Shown: piece after piece, positions 55,321-63,990 of the stretch
How the letters are laid out: each line of letters begins with the position of its first letter
How positions within the stretch are numbered: the first letter of the stretch is position 1
Assembly: GCF_030362855.1 (NCBI RefSeq)
Contig: NZ_JAUCBP010000006.1
Span: 30,496 to 94,495 of the forward strand
Reading direction: 5' to 3'
DNA length: 64,000 nucleotides
DNA from: Neoalteromonas arenosi
GTDB taxonomy: Bacteria > Pseudomonadota > Gammaproteobacteria > Enterobacterales > Alteromonadaceae
Notes under the pieces: generated by a model
What the model was told of the DNA's origin: nothing
Databases searched by the model: none
What the model saw: the letters and a program-made list of their open reading frames with translations, nothing else
Position numbers and translations under genes: made by a program

Positions 55321-58300
55321 TAATAGCGATACGCTATTGTCACTAACCAACCGTTATCATCGTTGGTTAAATCGCCAGAAAGTCTGTGCCTGAACTCAAG
55401 ACTGGCTGTCCAAACCGACGCAGACTCTGCTTGTCCAGCAGGCGTTTCGAATAGACGCCATTGAATACCCGCCCCCAATGAGGTTTGGTCAAAAGCGGCT
55501 AATTCATTAATAGCAATCGGCTGACGACGATAGTCAAACTGTGCTAAACCATAAAGTTTGACTGTTTGTTTGGTGCTTGTACTCAGAGGTTTAACATAGC
55601 CTAAATCAAAACGACTAATCGCAAACAGCTGCTTATTATCGAGCAAATATAGAATATCGTTATACCACTGACGTTCCCACCAAGACGACTCAAACCGCCA
55701 ACCATTGCGCCACTCATCTTGGTTTAACCCATCACTGCTCAACCGCACAAAGGGCTGAAACTTGTCATCGCCGTCGGAGAACAAAATACCACCGGCGCTA
55801 GCAAGTACGTTGACCGATTCAAGTAATCGATAGCTAACCCCAAGCTCCAGACTTTGCTGATCAATGGGCGAATTATCTGGGCCACTAGCGTTGACCTGAC
55901 CATAGGCATGCCAACGTTTAGAATCGGCAAACATGCGGTAAGACAAGCGCGCCGACAAGCCATTGTTAGGTAGCGAATCGGCAAGTTCGCCATTGTTGTC
56001 AATGAAAAATACGTCCCCTAGAACAGCCCCGTCACCGTGCGATGCGGTAGCACTGAAATCCCAGCGACGTTGGCTCTGCTGGTAAAGCTCATGTAACGAC
56101 CAAGCGTTTTGATTGTCGACGTTATACTCACCACTTAACATCGCATAGTACTTGTCGAGATAATCAGAGACTTTAGGATAATCACCGACATTGTCAGCCA
56201 AGTAGGCCATCTGTTTCCAAATATCGGGGTCGACGCTTGGTGCGTTTTCCACATAGGCTTCAAATGCCAACAACGCTTGTTCTGACGAGACCGGAATGGT
56301 TGCATATGCCAGATTCAACTGCGCTAGTGTTGATTGTGGATTCTCTGCCAGCACTAACTTCCATGCGTTAAGAGCTGCCTCTGCCTGCCCCACTATCCCT
56401 TTGACTTGCGCTACTAATACCCAGTCATTTTCACTGAGAGAATCCCCTGATGCCAACCAAATATCTACCCATTGGTTCGCCACCTCTGGCTGGTCTGCTT
56501 GTAATGCCAATTCAATACCCGTTGGATAGTCGCGATACCCGTATTGTTCAACTTGAGATTGCCACTCAGTCAAACCTGCATCGTACTGCCTGGTTTGAAT
56601 AAGTGCTTGGAGTTTCACTTCTCGCACAGTTTGTTCATCATTAAACTGTGGATAACGAGAAATCAATGCCAATACTTCTGTGTATTGTTGGGCATTCATC
56701 ATTGCAAATAACGTCGCTTGAAAATTTTCACTGGCAGGATTGTCAGCCAATATTTGCTGCCATGCGGCAATGGCTTGCACATCGCCTTGCTGCTGTAAAC
56801 ACAGTGCTCGCGTTAGCTGGCTAGCAGACGATTGCAGTTGATATTGGGCAAGATAATTAAGGCTGAGATCGCAACGCTGTTGTGTTCGAAGGCGCTCTGC
56901 CACTGCGTCAATCCCAAAACTTTGGGCAAACAGTCGGGTAATAACTTTCTGAGGAATTTGCGATTGTGCGTCTAATGCTCCGAGATAGCGTAACACTAAT
57001 ATTTCCTCAAGCGGGCTTGAGGTATCAGTGATATATTTGCCTAGCACTTCTGCAGTGCGTTTTTGCTCACCAGCAGCAGACCACAAGAAGGTAGCCTGTG
57101 CTAATGATGTCGCCTCTTGTGTTGTCTGGTAATCTCGCCAATAGAGATCTGCCGCATCAGACAATCGATTCATGTGTTGATATGCCAGTGCCAATGTTCG
57201 CGCATCTAAGTACTGACGATAATCAGCGTGTTGGCTAAGTTCAATCAATGTCTGATAATCTTGTTGCGCAGCAACTTTTGCGATGAGGCCTTGTTTTAAT
57301 CGGGCGCTATCACCGCTAAAACGTGGGATTATTTGCTGTAACTCAGCGACATTCATTATGCTTAGTACCACGGTTGCAAATGACGTCTCGTCCTCGGGTT
57401 CCACTGTGCAACTCTGAAGTAAGTCAACGGCTGTCTGTCGTTGTGAATCGCCGAATCGCTGTTGCAATAATTCAGCTTTCTGCCAGCAATTTAACTCAGA
57501 TTGCAACACATCGGCCACACTCAATGCCAGAGAATCAGACGATAAGCGCATTTGCAGTCGCTGCTCCGCCATGCTCGCGTTTAACTGACCATGTTGCTCG
57601 AGAATTTCAAACCCACGCTCTGCCATAACATAGTCTTGTTTAGCAATCTGACGTTGGATGAATGATTCGGTAGCCGCACGTTGCTGTGGGTTTGCAGTCA
57701 AAAAGTCTAACACTTGCTGGTCGCGATCTAGCGTCACTAAGGCATCGACATAACGGGTTACAGCATCAGCATTTGGCTGCCATCCACCTTGTTCGAATAG
57801 GGCAATTATCACGCCTAAGTCTTGCAATTCGACTGCTAAATTAAAGCGCGCCAAAATAACTTCTGGTGCATTGCTTGTCAGGCTATTTAGCAACAATAAA
57901 CTATCTTGCATCCGCTGTTGTCCAACGAGTCGCCCATTGACGGCGAGAATAGCAGCAGTTTTTACAGTACCTTCTATTCGCGCAAGGACCACAGCATATT
58001 GCTCAATCGCGACGGCTTGATCTTTAGCTAGCAACACTTCTAGTAGCAAAGGTGCCATAGTTGATTGCTCTTCTGGCGAGGCATTTAAGAATAACGTCAT
58101 AAGCTCGCCAATAGACAAAATTTGTAATTGCAGCTGGAACTTTAACTGTTGGAATTCAATGTAATCTGGTGCAATCTCCAACGCTTTTTCAACTTCAACT
58201 AATGCCTCGGCATAATTGCCTTGTCGTTGCAAACGATAAGCCTTTTCGATAAACGGGTAAGTCTTAAACTCTTGATACTCAGTCAGCTCGGTTTGTTGCG

Positions 58301-58358
58301 CTTGAACGGAGGAGCACGCTATGCAAAGGGCAAGTATGGTGTTAATCAACAGTCTCAT
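55320..58358 (-). CDS. nfrA: NfrA-like TPR and outer-membrane barrel protein
   Basis: A 1012-residue envelope protein homologous in layout to NfrA, the outer-membrane N4 receptor and proposed export porin. It has a signal peptide (1-20, ending SSVQA), TPR-like repeats across the periplasmic part (for example AYRLQRQGNYAEALVEVEKALEIAPDY near 41-67), and a C-terminal beta barrel (about 790-1012) ending in the outer-membrane signature AYRY. The layout parallels the polysaccharide exporters PgaA and BcsC. It overlaps nfrB by 4 bases (ATGA) and the ybcH-like gene by one base. It would export the polymer made by NfrB. Confidence 0.87.
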   Translation of the reverse strand: MRLLINTILALCIACSSVQAQQTELTEYQEFKTYPFIEKAYRLQRQGNYAEALVEVEKALEIAPDYIEFQQLKFQLQLQILSIGELMTLFLNASPEEQSTMAPLLLEVLLAKDQAVAIEQYAVVLARIEGTVKTAAILAVNGRLVGQQRMQDSLLLLNSLTSNAPEVILARFNLAVELQDLGVIIALFEQGGWQPNADAVTRYVDALVTLDRDQQVLDFLTANPQQRAATESFIQRQIAKQDYVMAERGFEILEQHGQLNASMAEQRLQMRLSSDSLALSVADVLQSELNCWQKAELLQQRFGDSQRQTAVDLLQSCTVEPEDETSFATVVLSIMNVAELQQIIPRFSGDSARLKQGLIAKVAAQQDYQTLIELSQHADYRQYLDARTLALAYQHMNRLSDAADLYWRDYQTTQEATSLAQATFLWSAAGEQKRTAEVLGKYITDTSSPLEEILVLRYLGALDAQSQIPQKVITRLFAQSFGIDAVAERLRTQQRCDLSLNYLAQYQLQSSASQLTRALCLQQQGDVQAIAAWQQILADNPASENFQATLFAMMNAQQYTEVLALISRYPQFNDEQTVREVKLQALIQTRQYDAGLTEWQSQVEQYGYRDYPTGIELALQADQPEVANQWVDIWLASGDSLSENDWVLVAQVKGIVGQAEAALNAWKLVLAENPQSTLAQLNLAYATIPVSSEQALLAFEAYVENAPSVDPDIWKQMAYLADNVGDYPKVSDYLDKYYAMLSGEYNVDNQNAWSLHELYQQSQRRWDFSATASHGDGAVLGDVFFIDNNGELADSLPNNGLSARLSYRMFADSKRWHAYGQVNASGPDNSPIDQQSLELGVSYRLLESVNVLASAGGILFSDGDDKFQPFVRLSSDGLNQDEWRNGWRFESSWWERQWYNDILYLLDNKQLFAISRFDLGYVKPLSTSTKQTVKLYGLAQFDYRRQPIAINELAAFDQTSLGAGIQWRLFETPAGQAESASVWTASLEFRHRLSGDLTNDDNGWLVTIAYRY

Positions 58359-60559
58359 ACGCTTACTCCTTGCGCAGTTACGTCTTCAACTAAATGCTCA
58401 ATCGAACGTTGGCGTTGTCGCTGCAAAGTTAATACCTCTTCTACAACTTCAGGCGTAATTACATATCGCTCCACCATAAAGTCCCCCAACTTCTGCTCTC
58501 CCGTCGGGTCAAATTCGAACATTAATTGGTTGAAAATCGGAGTTTCAATCAGCCCCACCTGCTGCAGCGCGTCGCCAAACTGAATTTGTTGGTTGTAGTA
58601 TTTATCTAACACACGCTGACGCTGCTCTGCTGACAATTGGCCTGCATATTTGTCCAACACTGGCCGAGGGTCAGCCTCAGCAATCTGTTGATAGTGGAAA
58701 CGCAGTCCTAGCGTTACCGCACCCGCCTGACAAATGACGTAAGAGACCTGCTGCTCAAGCTGGCGCTCCAATGACGCAATGGCAACAGGTGATTGACGAT
58801 TTTCAGAGGCAACAATTAATCTGCCGTTGTCTAACCGGATTGGGAACACCCGATAGCGTAACGCAACTCTTGCAGGCACTAATTGGATGATATCGTCAGA
58901 CACCGAGAATGGATCGACATGTTCAAAGTCAACGCTGGCCTGTTCCGCTAATGTTTGCCCCAATTGGTCACTAGAAATGTGTTCCAATCGCAGTAATGTT
59001 TGACCAAGCTTCTCGTCTGCAGCACGTTGCTCAAGCGCTTGTTGTAACTGTGCTTCGGAAATAATGCCATTAGCCGTCAAGATCCGGCCAACAGACAATC
59101 CTAAAGAACGGTCGCTTACTGTAGGGTATACGTGCTCAGTTTTATCCCATGCGACGCGCTTGGGGTTACCGCCCTGCTCTATCACCTGTTTAATCGCACG
59201 TAAGTTGGCCAGAAAGTTGATCAAATTCCCCCACAGTAAGCGCAGTGGGCTGACTAATGCTTGCACTATGCCGTAGTAGCGCCGCACGAAAATCATTCGC
59301 TGGAAAATTCGATTTAAGAAAAAAACAAAATTTACTTGTACCAGCAGAATACTCAGATAATCGTCTTTGAATAAAGACATAAAACGGTAGCCGTCTTTAT
59401 CGAGCGCATCATAGATCATCAAACCAATGACATGAATGGCAATAATAGTGGCAAAAAAACTAACAAAGTGGGCAATGACACCTTTGCGATCGCGCCACAA
59501 AAAATAATTTAATTTCCAGTTCGATGACCATTTGTGGATTTGCATACCTTGAAAGACAATACCGACAATCCAACGGCTTTTTTGACGCACTGAGGTGGTT
59601 AATGTTTCGGGAAAATACTCGCGTACACAAACAACGTTTCCACCGGCCTCACTGCGACTGCGCGAACTCTCCGCGAATGGTGCATACTTATCATCAGACA
59701 CCGAGAAGTGGACAAAAATCTCCTCCATACCCCACTGTTTCATACGAAAACCAATATCGTAGTCTTCAGTTAATGATTGCACATCAAACGGCAAACCATC
59801 CCCTTCTTCAGTCAACTTCAAGATCGCGCGGCGACTAAAGCAGGTGCCAACTCCGGCGCTAGGTACTTGCCCTACAAGTGATTCACGCACGACCATGTCT
59901 TTGCCGTGCATTTCAGAAAACTCGTCCAGATAGTGCCCCGCGGTGAAGTGCCAAGGTCCTTTTGAAAATGGATAAACCGGTAGTTGAATGAGATCTTTGC
60001 GCTCAAGCAGATGATTAAAAAGACGTAGCTCCATAGCCGACACAACGTCTTCAGCGTCGTGCATTATAAAGCCAGCAAACTTTACGCGTGTGCGATCTTC
60101 GAAAGATAGAATCGACGCAATGACATTATTCAAACAGTCAGCTTTACTCGTTGGTCCAGGACGCGCACAAACAACTTTGTGGACGTTGGGGAAGCGTTGG
60201 CAAACTGCATCTACATCGGCTTGGGTTGCAGTATCATTGGGATACGAGCCAACAAATATTTGATAATTTTCATAATCGAGTTCAGACGCAGCTAATTCGG
60301 CCATTTTGCCGACCACCCCAACCTCTTGCCAAGCTGGGATCATGATAGCCAACGGTTTTTCCTTTAACTTCAACAGGGCCTGTTCATTGAAGGGTTCGCG
60401 TTTGCGATAAACGACAAGCGCTCGCCACAAGCGGCGGGTCCAATAATAGATATCGATAAACAAATCATCGATAGCAAATATCAGCATGATGACCATCAAG
60501 CCTAGAGCGATATAACGCAATACGTATAAGTAATCAGTAAACAGTTCGATAAAAGTCAT
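58355..60559 (-). CDS. nfrB: NfrB-like membrane glycosyltransferase with MshEN c-di-GMP-type domain
   Basis: A 734-residue inner-membrane GT2 glycosyltransferase related to E. coli NfrB, whose locus makes an N-acetylmannosamine-rich exopolysaccharide under c-di-GMP control. It has an N-terminal helix (about 13-33), a GT2 domain with the Asp-Ala-Glu-Asp motif at 168-171, TED at 264-266 and QKSRW at 326-330, membrane helices (about 360-385, 402-420), then an MshEN-type domain (about 485-620) with SVGRILTANGIISEAQL and KLGQTLLRLEHIS. A second MshEN-like pair appears at 659-715. Key arginines of the canonical motif are replaced by Ser or Lys, so binding is likely but not certain. Confidence 0.9.
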   Translation of the reverse strand: MTFIELFTDYLYVLRYIALGLMVIMLIFAIDDLFIDIYYWTRRLWRALVVYRKREPFNEQALLKLKEKPLAIMIPAWQEVGVVGKMAELAASELDYENYQIFVGSYPNDTATQADVDAVCQRFPNVHKVVCARPGPTSKADCLNNVIASILSFEDRTRVKFAGFIMHDAEDVVSAMELRLFNHLLERKDLIQLPVYPFSKGPWHFTAGHYLDEFSEMHGKDMVVRESLVGQVPSAGVGTCFSRRAILKLTEEGDGLPFDVQSLTEDYDIGFRMKQWGMEEIFVHFSVSDDKYAPFAESSRSRSEAGGNVVCVREYFPETLTTSVRQKSRWIVGIVFQGMQIHKWSSNWKLNYFLWRDRKGVIAHFVSFFATIIAIHVIGLMIYDALDKDGYRFMSLFKDDYLSILLVQVNFVFFLNRIFQRMIFVRRYYGIVQALVSPLRLLWGNLINFLANLRAIKQVIEQGGNPKRVAWDKTEHVYPTVSDRSLGLSVGRILTANGIISEAQLQQALEQRAADEKLGQTLLRLEHISSDQLGQTLAEQASVDFEHVDPFSVSDDIIQLVPARVALRYRVFPIRLDNGRLIVASENRQSPVAIASLERQLEQQVSYVICQAGAVTLGLRFHYQQIAEADPRPVLDKYAGQLSAEQRQRVLDKYYNQQIQFGDALQQVGLIETPIFNQLMFEFDPTGEQKLGDFMVERYVITPEVVEEVLTLQRQRQRSIEHLVEDVTAQGVSV

Positions 60560-60568
60560 GTACGCCCT

Positions 60569-60597
60569 AAAAAAAAGCCGCTCTTAAAAGAGCGGCT
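60569..60597 (-). terminator. Terminator of the PEP-CTERM gene
   Basis: Perfect 8-bp stem AGCCGCTC / GAGCGGCT with a 6-base loop, followed on the minus strand by eight U residues. It lies between the PEP-CTERM gene and nfrB, 10 bases upstream of the nfrB start. Confidence 0.85.
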
Positions 60598-60630
60598 ATC
60601 GGTAATCAGTTCGGCAATTACTAGTAACGG

Positions 60631-61350
60631 CTACACCGCACTTTTTGCTCTTCGGTAGCCTAAGAATATCATACCAGTCAGTAACATCCACATAATAGAT
60701 GGCTCTGATACATTAGCAATTCGAGCTGAAAAACTACCAACGAAATCACGGACTAATACCGGTGCAACGTTGATGCTCGCCATGCCAATAGCATTAGCGG
60801 CAGTCCACATAGGTGATCCTACATCTGGAAAGTATGAATGCATGCACAGCACTGACCACTCGACGCAAACAACACGCTCGTCTTGGTCGCCAAAATCTGC
60901 AAACCAAACAAACTCGAGTTCTTCATCAGCATTTAGTGTACCAAATTGCCAATAAGTGTAGCCTTCATGGTCGAAGCCGTATTGGTCTGTGTGATCCGGG
61001 CCGTACCCATTCAATTCGAAAAATAAATTACCGCCAACGTTTTGAGCGATTGACCAACCATTGGTCGTTGGGTCGGTATCAAACCAGTTGTATAGACTCA
61101 CAAACTCGGCCCATGTAGCGAAGCGCCAAGCGCCTTTTGAATCAGCAACAAACTGCTGATAACCCGCTAGGTCGACCTGACTGTCACTTCCTAACGTATC
61201 AACCCAATCTAGACGTAGTACATCCAATCCAAGATCAAGGTTGGTCCAATAGTTGTTATTCGAATCATTTGTATAGTTTTCTGATTCAATCAGATTTGCG
61301 TTGGCGCTTGCGCTCAACAACAACAACAATCCAGCGATTAGGTACTTCAC
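60631..61350 (-). CDS. PEP-CTERM-anchored exported protein
   Basis: A 239-residue exported protein with a signal peptide (1-18, ending SASANAN) and a C-terminal PEP-CTERM-like sorting signal: SEPS, a hydrophobic stretch (IMWMLLTGMIFLGY) and a basic RRAKS tail. SEPS instead of PEP is a known variant. The mature domain is acidic and aromatic-rich, with a DUF1566-like look (GAWRFATWAEFVSLYNWF). It starts with GTG at 61350. Such proteins are cleaved by an exosortase, usually linked to exopolysaccharide; the exosortase is not in this window. Confidence 0.8.
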   Translation of the reverse strand: MKYLIAGLLLLLSASANANLIESENYTNDSNNNYWTNLDLGLDVLRLDWVDTLGSDSQVDLAGYQQFVADSKGAWRFATWAEFVSLYNWFDTDPTTNGWSIAQNVGGNLFFELNGYGPDHTDQYGFDHEGYTYWQFGTLNADEELEFVWFADFGDQDERVVCVEWSVLCMHSYFPDVGSPMWTAANAIGMASINVAPVLVRDFVGSFSARIANVSEPSIMWMLLTGMIFLGYRRAKSAV

Positions 61351-61478
61351 GATTACACCTACTTCTATCCATTTTGGACAAGGTTAACTATTTGGGGAGA
61401 GATGAAATATGGCATTTTACGCCAATTTCACAGAGCCTGAGGCTGTTGCCGAGATGATAAATCAACGTTTTTTCAGGG

Positions 61479-63254
61479 TCAAATCAATGCATTTGCAGTC
61501 TCATAGAGTTCATCGCGAATGGCTTTACCCTGCTCTAAGAAACGTCGCCCTTCTTCTTTCAACCCCCAATGCTTTTCAACCAGCATCTTACAACTGGTTT
61601 GCGTTTGCTTAGTGGGAAATAGCAAATAGTCAACAATATCAAGCGCTTCAACTAACAAATGTACCTTGGGGCGACCTTGAGGTGTTAATATATCAATGAG
61701 CTCACAAACGGGTTTAGGGATATGCCATAAATGGCAAACGAACGAACTCACGGCAGTCGTGCAGGTACCTAGCTTTAATTTTTGGTAATGATTGTGTTCA
61801 CGCCACGTAACGTGTTCAGAGAAATCCCCAGTATACTGAGCGACTTTGTTTGGAAGACAGTAATGGATCACAAGTTCCCCAATACTGTGAAGTAGCCCGG
61901 CTAAAGACAAATATTCAGCCTCGTCTTTACTCAGCGCATGTAATTCAACTAACTGCTCAATAACCCAAACAGTAAGCAAAGCGTGCTGCCAAAATTTGCG
62001 ATAATCGAACGAGTCGACTTTTTCTGCAAACATGGCGGTGGACATGATAGACAGTGTCAGTGCGTATAACTTATCGAAACCAAATATTGCAATTACCGCT
62101 TGCTTTAAAGTATCTGCTTTTACATTTGCATACATACTGCTGTTGGCAATGCGCAATATTTTGGCCACAAGTACAGGATCTGTTTCAAGTAATTCAATGA
62201 CTTCGTCAAGATCTGTTTCATCCTGCTTTAGTAACTGTAATAACTGGGTAATGGTGTTGGGTAAATGAGGAAGCTCAGTAGCATTAACAATATTATCAAT
62301 TGCAGTTTCGGCGGCAAGTAGTGCATATTGCGCTTGGATTTTTGCGGGTGACAGGCCTTGCCATTTTTTAAACGAGCGCTCAAAGGTTGCGCGATCGGAA
62401 AAGCCAAGGGAATCACTGACCTGACCAATTGGCATACCTTTAAACAACAGCGATAGTGCTTCACTATTGCGCGCAGCCACCACAATATCACGAAATTTTA
62501 GACCTTCTTGCTGTAATTTTCTGGTCAATGAACGTTCACTCATCGCCAACGCTGAGGCCACAGAACTTTGGGTAACATTTGCCCAGTCGCCAACACGACC
62601 TATCTCTCGCATTACTTTAAACTCAACGTTGCTTTGGTTCTTGCGGCCTTTTTGCATGACATTGAGTTGTCGCTTGAACACATTGTAGACCCGTGGATTA
62701 GCGTGGGTCAGACGGTTTGATAAATGCTGCGACCGTATGGTTAAACAGAAGAGAATATTGCCGCTTGATTTGGCCTGTTCTGATACGCCGAATTTGGGGT
62801 GCAATTGACAAGCGACACTTTGTTTAGCGATGAGTTCTGCATAGCTCGCTAACTGGTAGACTAATCCAGCTAAAACACATTGGGTAATCGTTTCCGTTGG
62901 GTATAAAGGAATACTGAGCTGTACTCCTTCAACGGTATTTTCAGAGAGGAATAAGGCTTGCTCGTCACTTAACTCAGTTAACATCTCAACTAAAGCGTCA
63001 AACCAATTTTCGACAGTAACAGAAGACGTTAAAACATTCGCATAAATACCCAAATCCGCGACAGGGAATTCACGACCGAGATTAAATAATCGCGCCGCTG
63101 TATGCCCGTCGGAATCCTTCCCAAACAAGCGCTCAGCTTCTGCTTGCCCTTCATCCACCTGAGCATCATTGAGCAAATCCACCGCCACATTTTCAGCCAT
63201 ATAAACCGAAAACGTTTGAGTTAAGCGCCAATCCATCTGTGACATCTGGCCCAT
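61479..63254 (-). CDS. AraC-type regulator fused to an HDOD domain
   Basis: A 591-residue fusion. Residues 1-200 form an N-terminal ligand/effector-like region of the kind preceding AraC DNA-binding domains; an AraC helix-turn-helix pair occupies about 210-308 (VASALAMSERSLTRKLQQEG and IGQVSDSLGFSDRATFERSF); an HDOD domain follows at about 325-530 (LPHLPNTITQLLQLLKQDE, ETDPVLVAKILRIANSSMY, LAGLLHSIGELVIHY). HDOD domains usually sit with GGDEF/EAL or receiver modules, so the AraC partner is unusual. AGG lies 8 bases before ATG 63254. Its targets are unknown; the divergent STAS-like gene is a candidate. Confidence 0.87.
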   Translation of the reverse strand: MGQMSQMDWRLTQTFSVYMAENVAVDLLNDAQVDEGQAEAERLFGKDSDGHTAARLFNLGREFPVADLGIYANVLTSSVTVENWFDALVEMLTELSDEQALFLSENTVEGVQLSIPLYPTETITQCVLAGLVYQLASYAELIAKQSVACQLHPKFGVSEQAKSSGNILFCLTIRSQHLSNRLTHANPRVYNVFKRQLNVMQKGRKNQSNVEFKVMREIGRVGDWANVTQSSVASALAMSERSLTRKLQQEGLKFRDIVVAARNSEALSLLFKGMPIGQVSDSLGFSDRATFERSFKKWQGLSPAKIQAQYALLAAETAIDNIVNATELPHLPNTITQLLQLLKQDETDLDEVIELLETDPVLVAKILRIANSSMYANVKADTLKQAVIAIFGFDKLYALTLSIMSTAMFAEKVDSFDYRKFWQHALLTVWVIEQLVELHALSKDEAEYLSLAGLLHSIGELVIHYCLPNKVAQYTGDFSEHVTWREHNHYQKLKLGTCTTAVSSFVCHLWHIPKPVCELIDILTPQGRPKVHLLVEALDIVDYLLFPTKQTQTSCKMLVEKHWGLKEEGRRFLEQGKAIRDELYETANALI

Positions 63255-63445
63255 TCAATCTACCTGTAAATCTAATCTGTGCATTATTACCGAAGTCGAT
63301 TTAACAACACAATGTGTAGTTCAACATTTCAACCTATTTAGCAATAGCTCGCAAATCTCGAGCATTTAAATCACTTTTTACGAACCAAATATTTGCTCCC
63401 TTTACTATCTTTAAAGTGTGTAGTGAACACTGGGAAATTAATATT

Positions 63446-63859
63446 ATGGAAGTGTATAAGAGTCAGTTCGCGTCACACGGCAGCTTTTCTATTAAAGTCA
63501 TCAACCATTGCATGATTGTGGACGCGAGGGGTCCTTATAATAAAGAGATCGTAGACGAATACGAGTCAACCATGCAAACCGCGATAGAGTCACTTTCTTC
63601 GCGTTGTTGGGGACAAATTATTTGCCTGTATGGTATGAGCATGTTTACGCCGGATGCCGAAAGAAGGTTGGCGCAAACGGTTGAAAACCGCAAGCATATG
63701 GGTCTGAAGGCTTCTGCAATCATATTGGTAGATGTGGAAGCTAAATCTTTAGTGATTCAACAAATGAGTAGCGTTTATGAGCGCTGCGGCGTAGTCTTTC
63801 AGTTTTTCGAATGCGTTGAACAGGGCCACGCGTGGATCAATCAAGAATTAAGCCCTTAA
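63446..63859 (+). CDS. Small STAS-like cytoplasmic protein
   Basis: A 137-residue soluble protein (start at ATG 63446; an in-frame ATG at 63416 would add 10 residues unlike the family). The pattern of alternating hydrophobic strands and helices (MIVDARGPYNKEIVDEYES, QIICLYGMSMFTPDAERRLAQ, ASAIILVDVEAKS, GHAWINQELSP) resembles SpoIIAA/STAS-type proteins. It is divergent from the AraC-HDOD gene with a 191-base spacer and is followed by a terminator. Function unknown. Confidence 0.68.
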   Translation: MEVYKSQFASHGSFSIKVINHCMIVDARGPYNKEIVDEYESTMQTAIESLSSRCWGQIICLYGMSMFTPDAERRLAQTVENRKHMGLKASAIILVDVEAKSLVIQQMSSVYERCGVVFQFFECVEQGHAWINQELSP

Positions 63860-63883
63860 ATCTATTTATTTCGACCATAAAAA

Positions 63884-63911
63884 AACACCCGCTAAATAGC
63901 GAGTGTTTTTT
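63884..63911 (+). terminator. Terminator between the STAS-like gene and tRNA-Glu
   Basis: Stem AACAC-c-CGCTA / TAGCG-a-GTGTT (one mismatch) with T-runs on both sides; it can serve both the plus-strand gene and the minus-strand tRNA transcript. Confidence 0.8.
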
Positions 63912-63914
63912 ATA

Positions 63915-63990
63915 TGGCGTCCCCTAGGGGATTCGAACCCCTGTTACCGCCGTGAAAGGGCGGTGTCCTAGGCCTCTAGACGAAGGGGAC
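63915..63990 (-). tRNA. tRNA-Glu (anticodon UUC)
   Basis: On the minus strand, a 76-base cloverleaf starting GTCCCCTTCGTCTAGAGG, with anticodon loop CCCTTTCACGG, T-arm GGTTCGAATCC and an encoded 3' CCA. It differs from E. coli tRNA-Glu by about one base. The acceptor stem GTCCCC / GGGGAC is perfectly paired. Confidence 0.98.

Noticed and set aside
53498..60559. Reading the nfr genes as prophage remnants because of the phage-N4 names
   Set aside because: The names come from the phage's use of these host proteins as receptor; no phage structural or integrase genes are present.
63915..63990. tRNA-Glu as an attachment site for an integrated element
   Set aside because: No integrase gene and no direct repeat of the tRNA 3' end was found in the window; the tRNA lies at the edge, so the other side cannot be judged.
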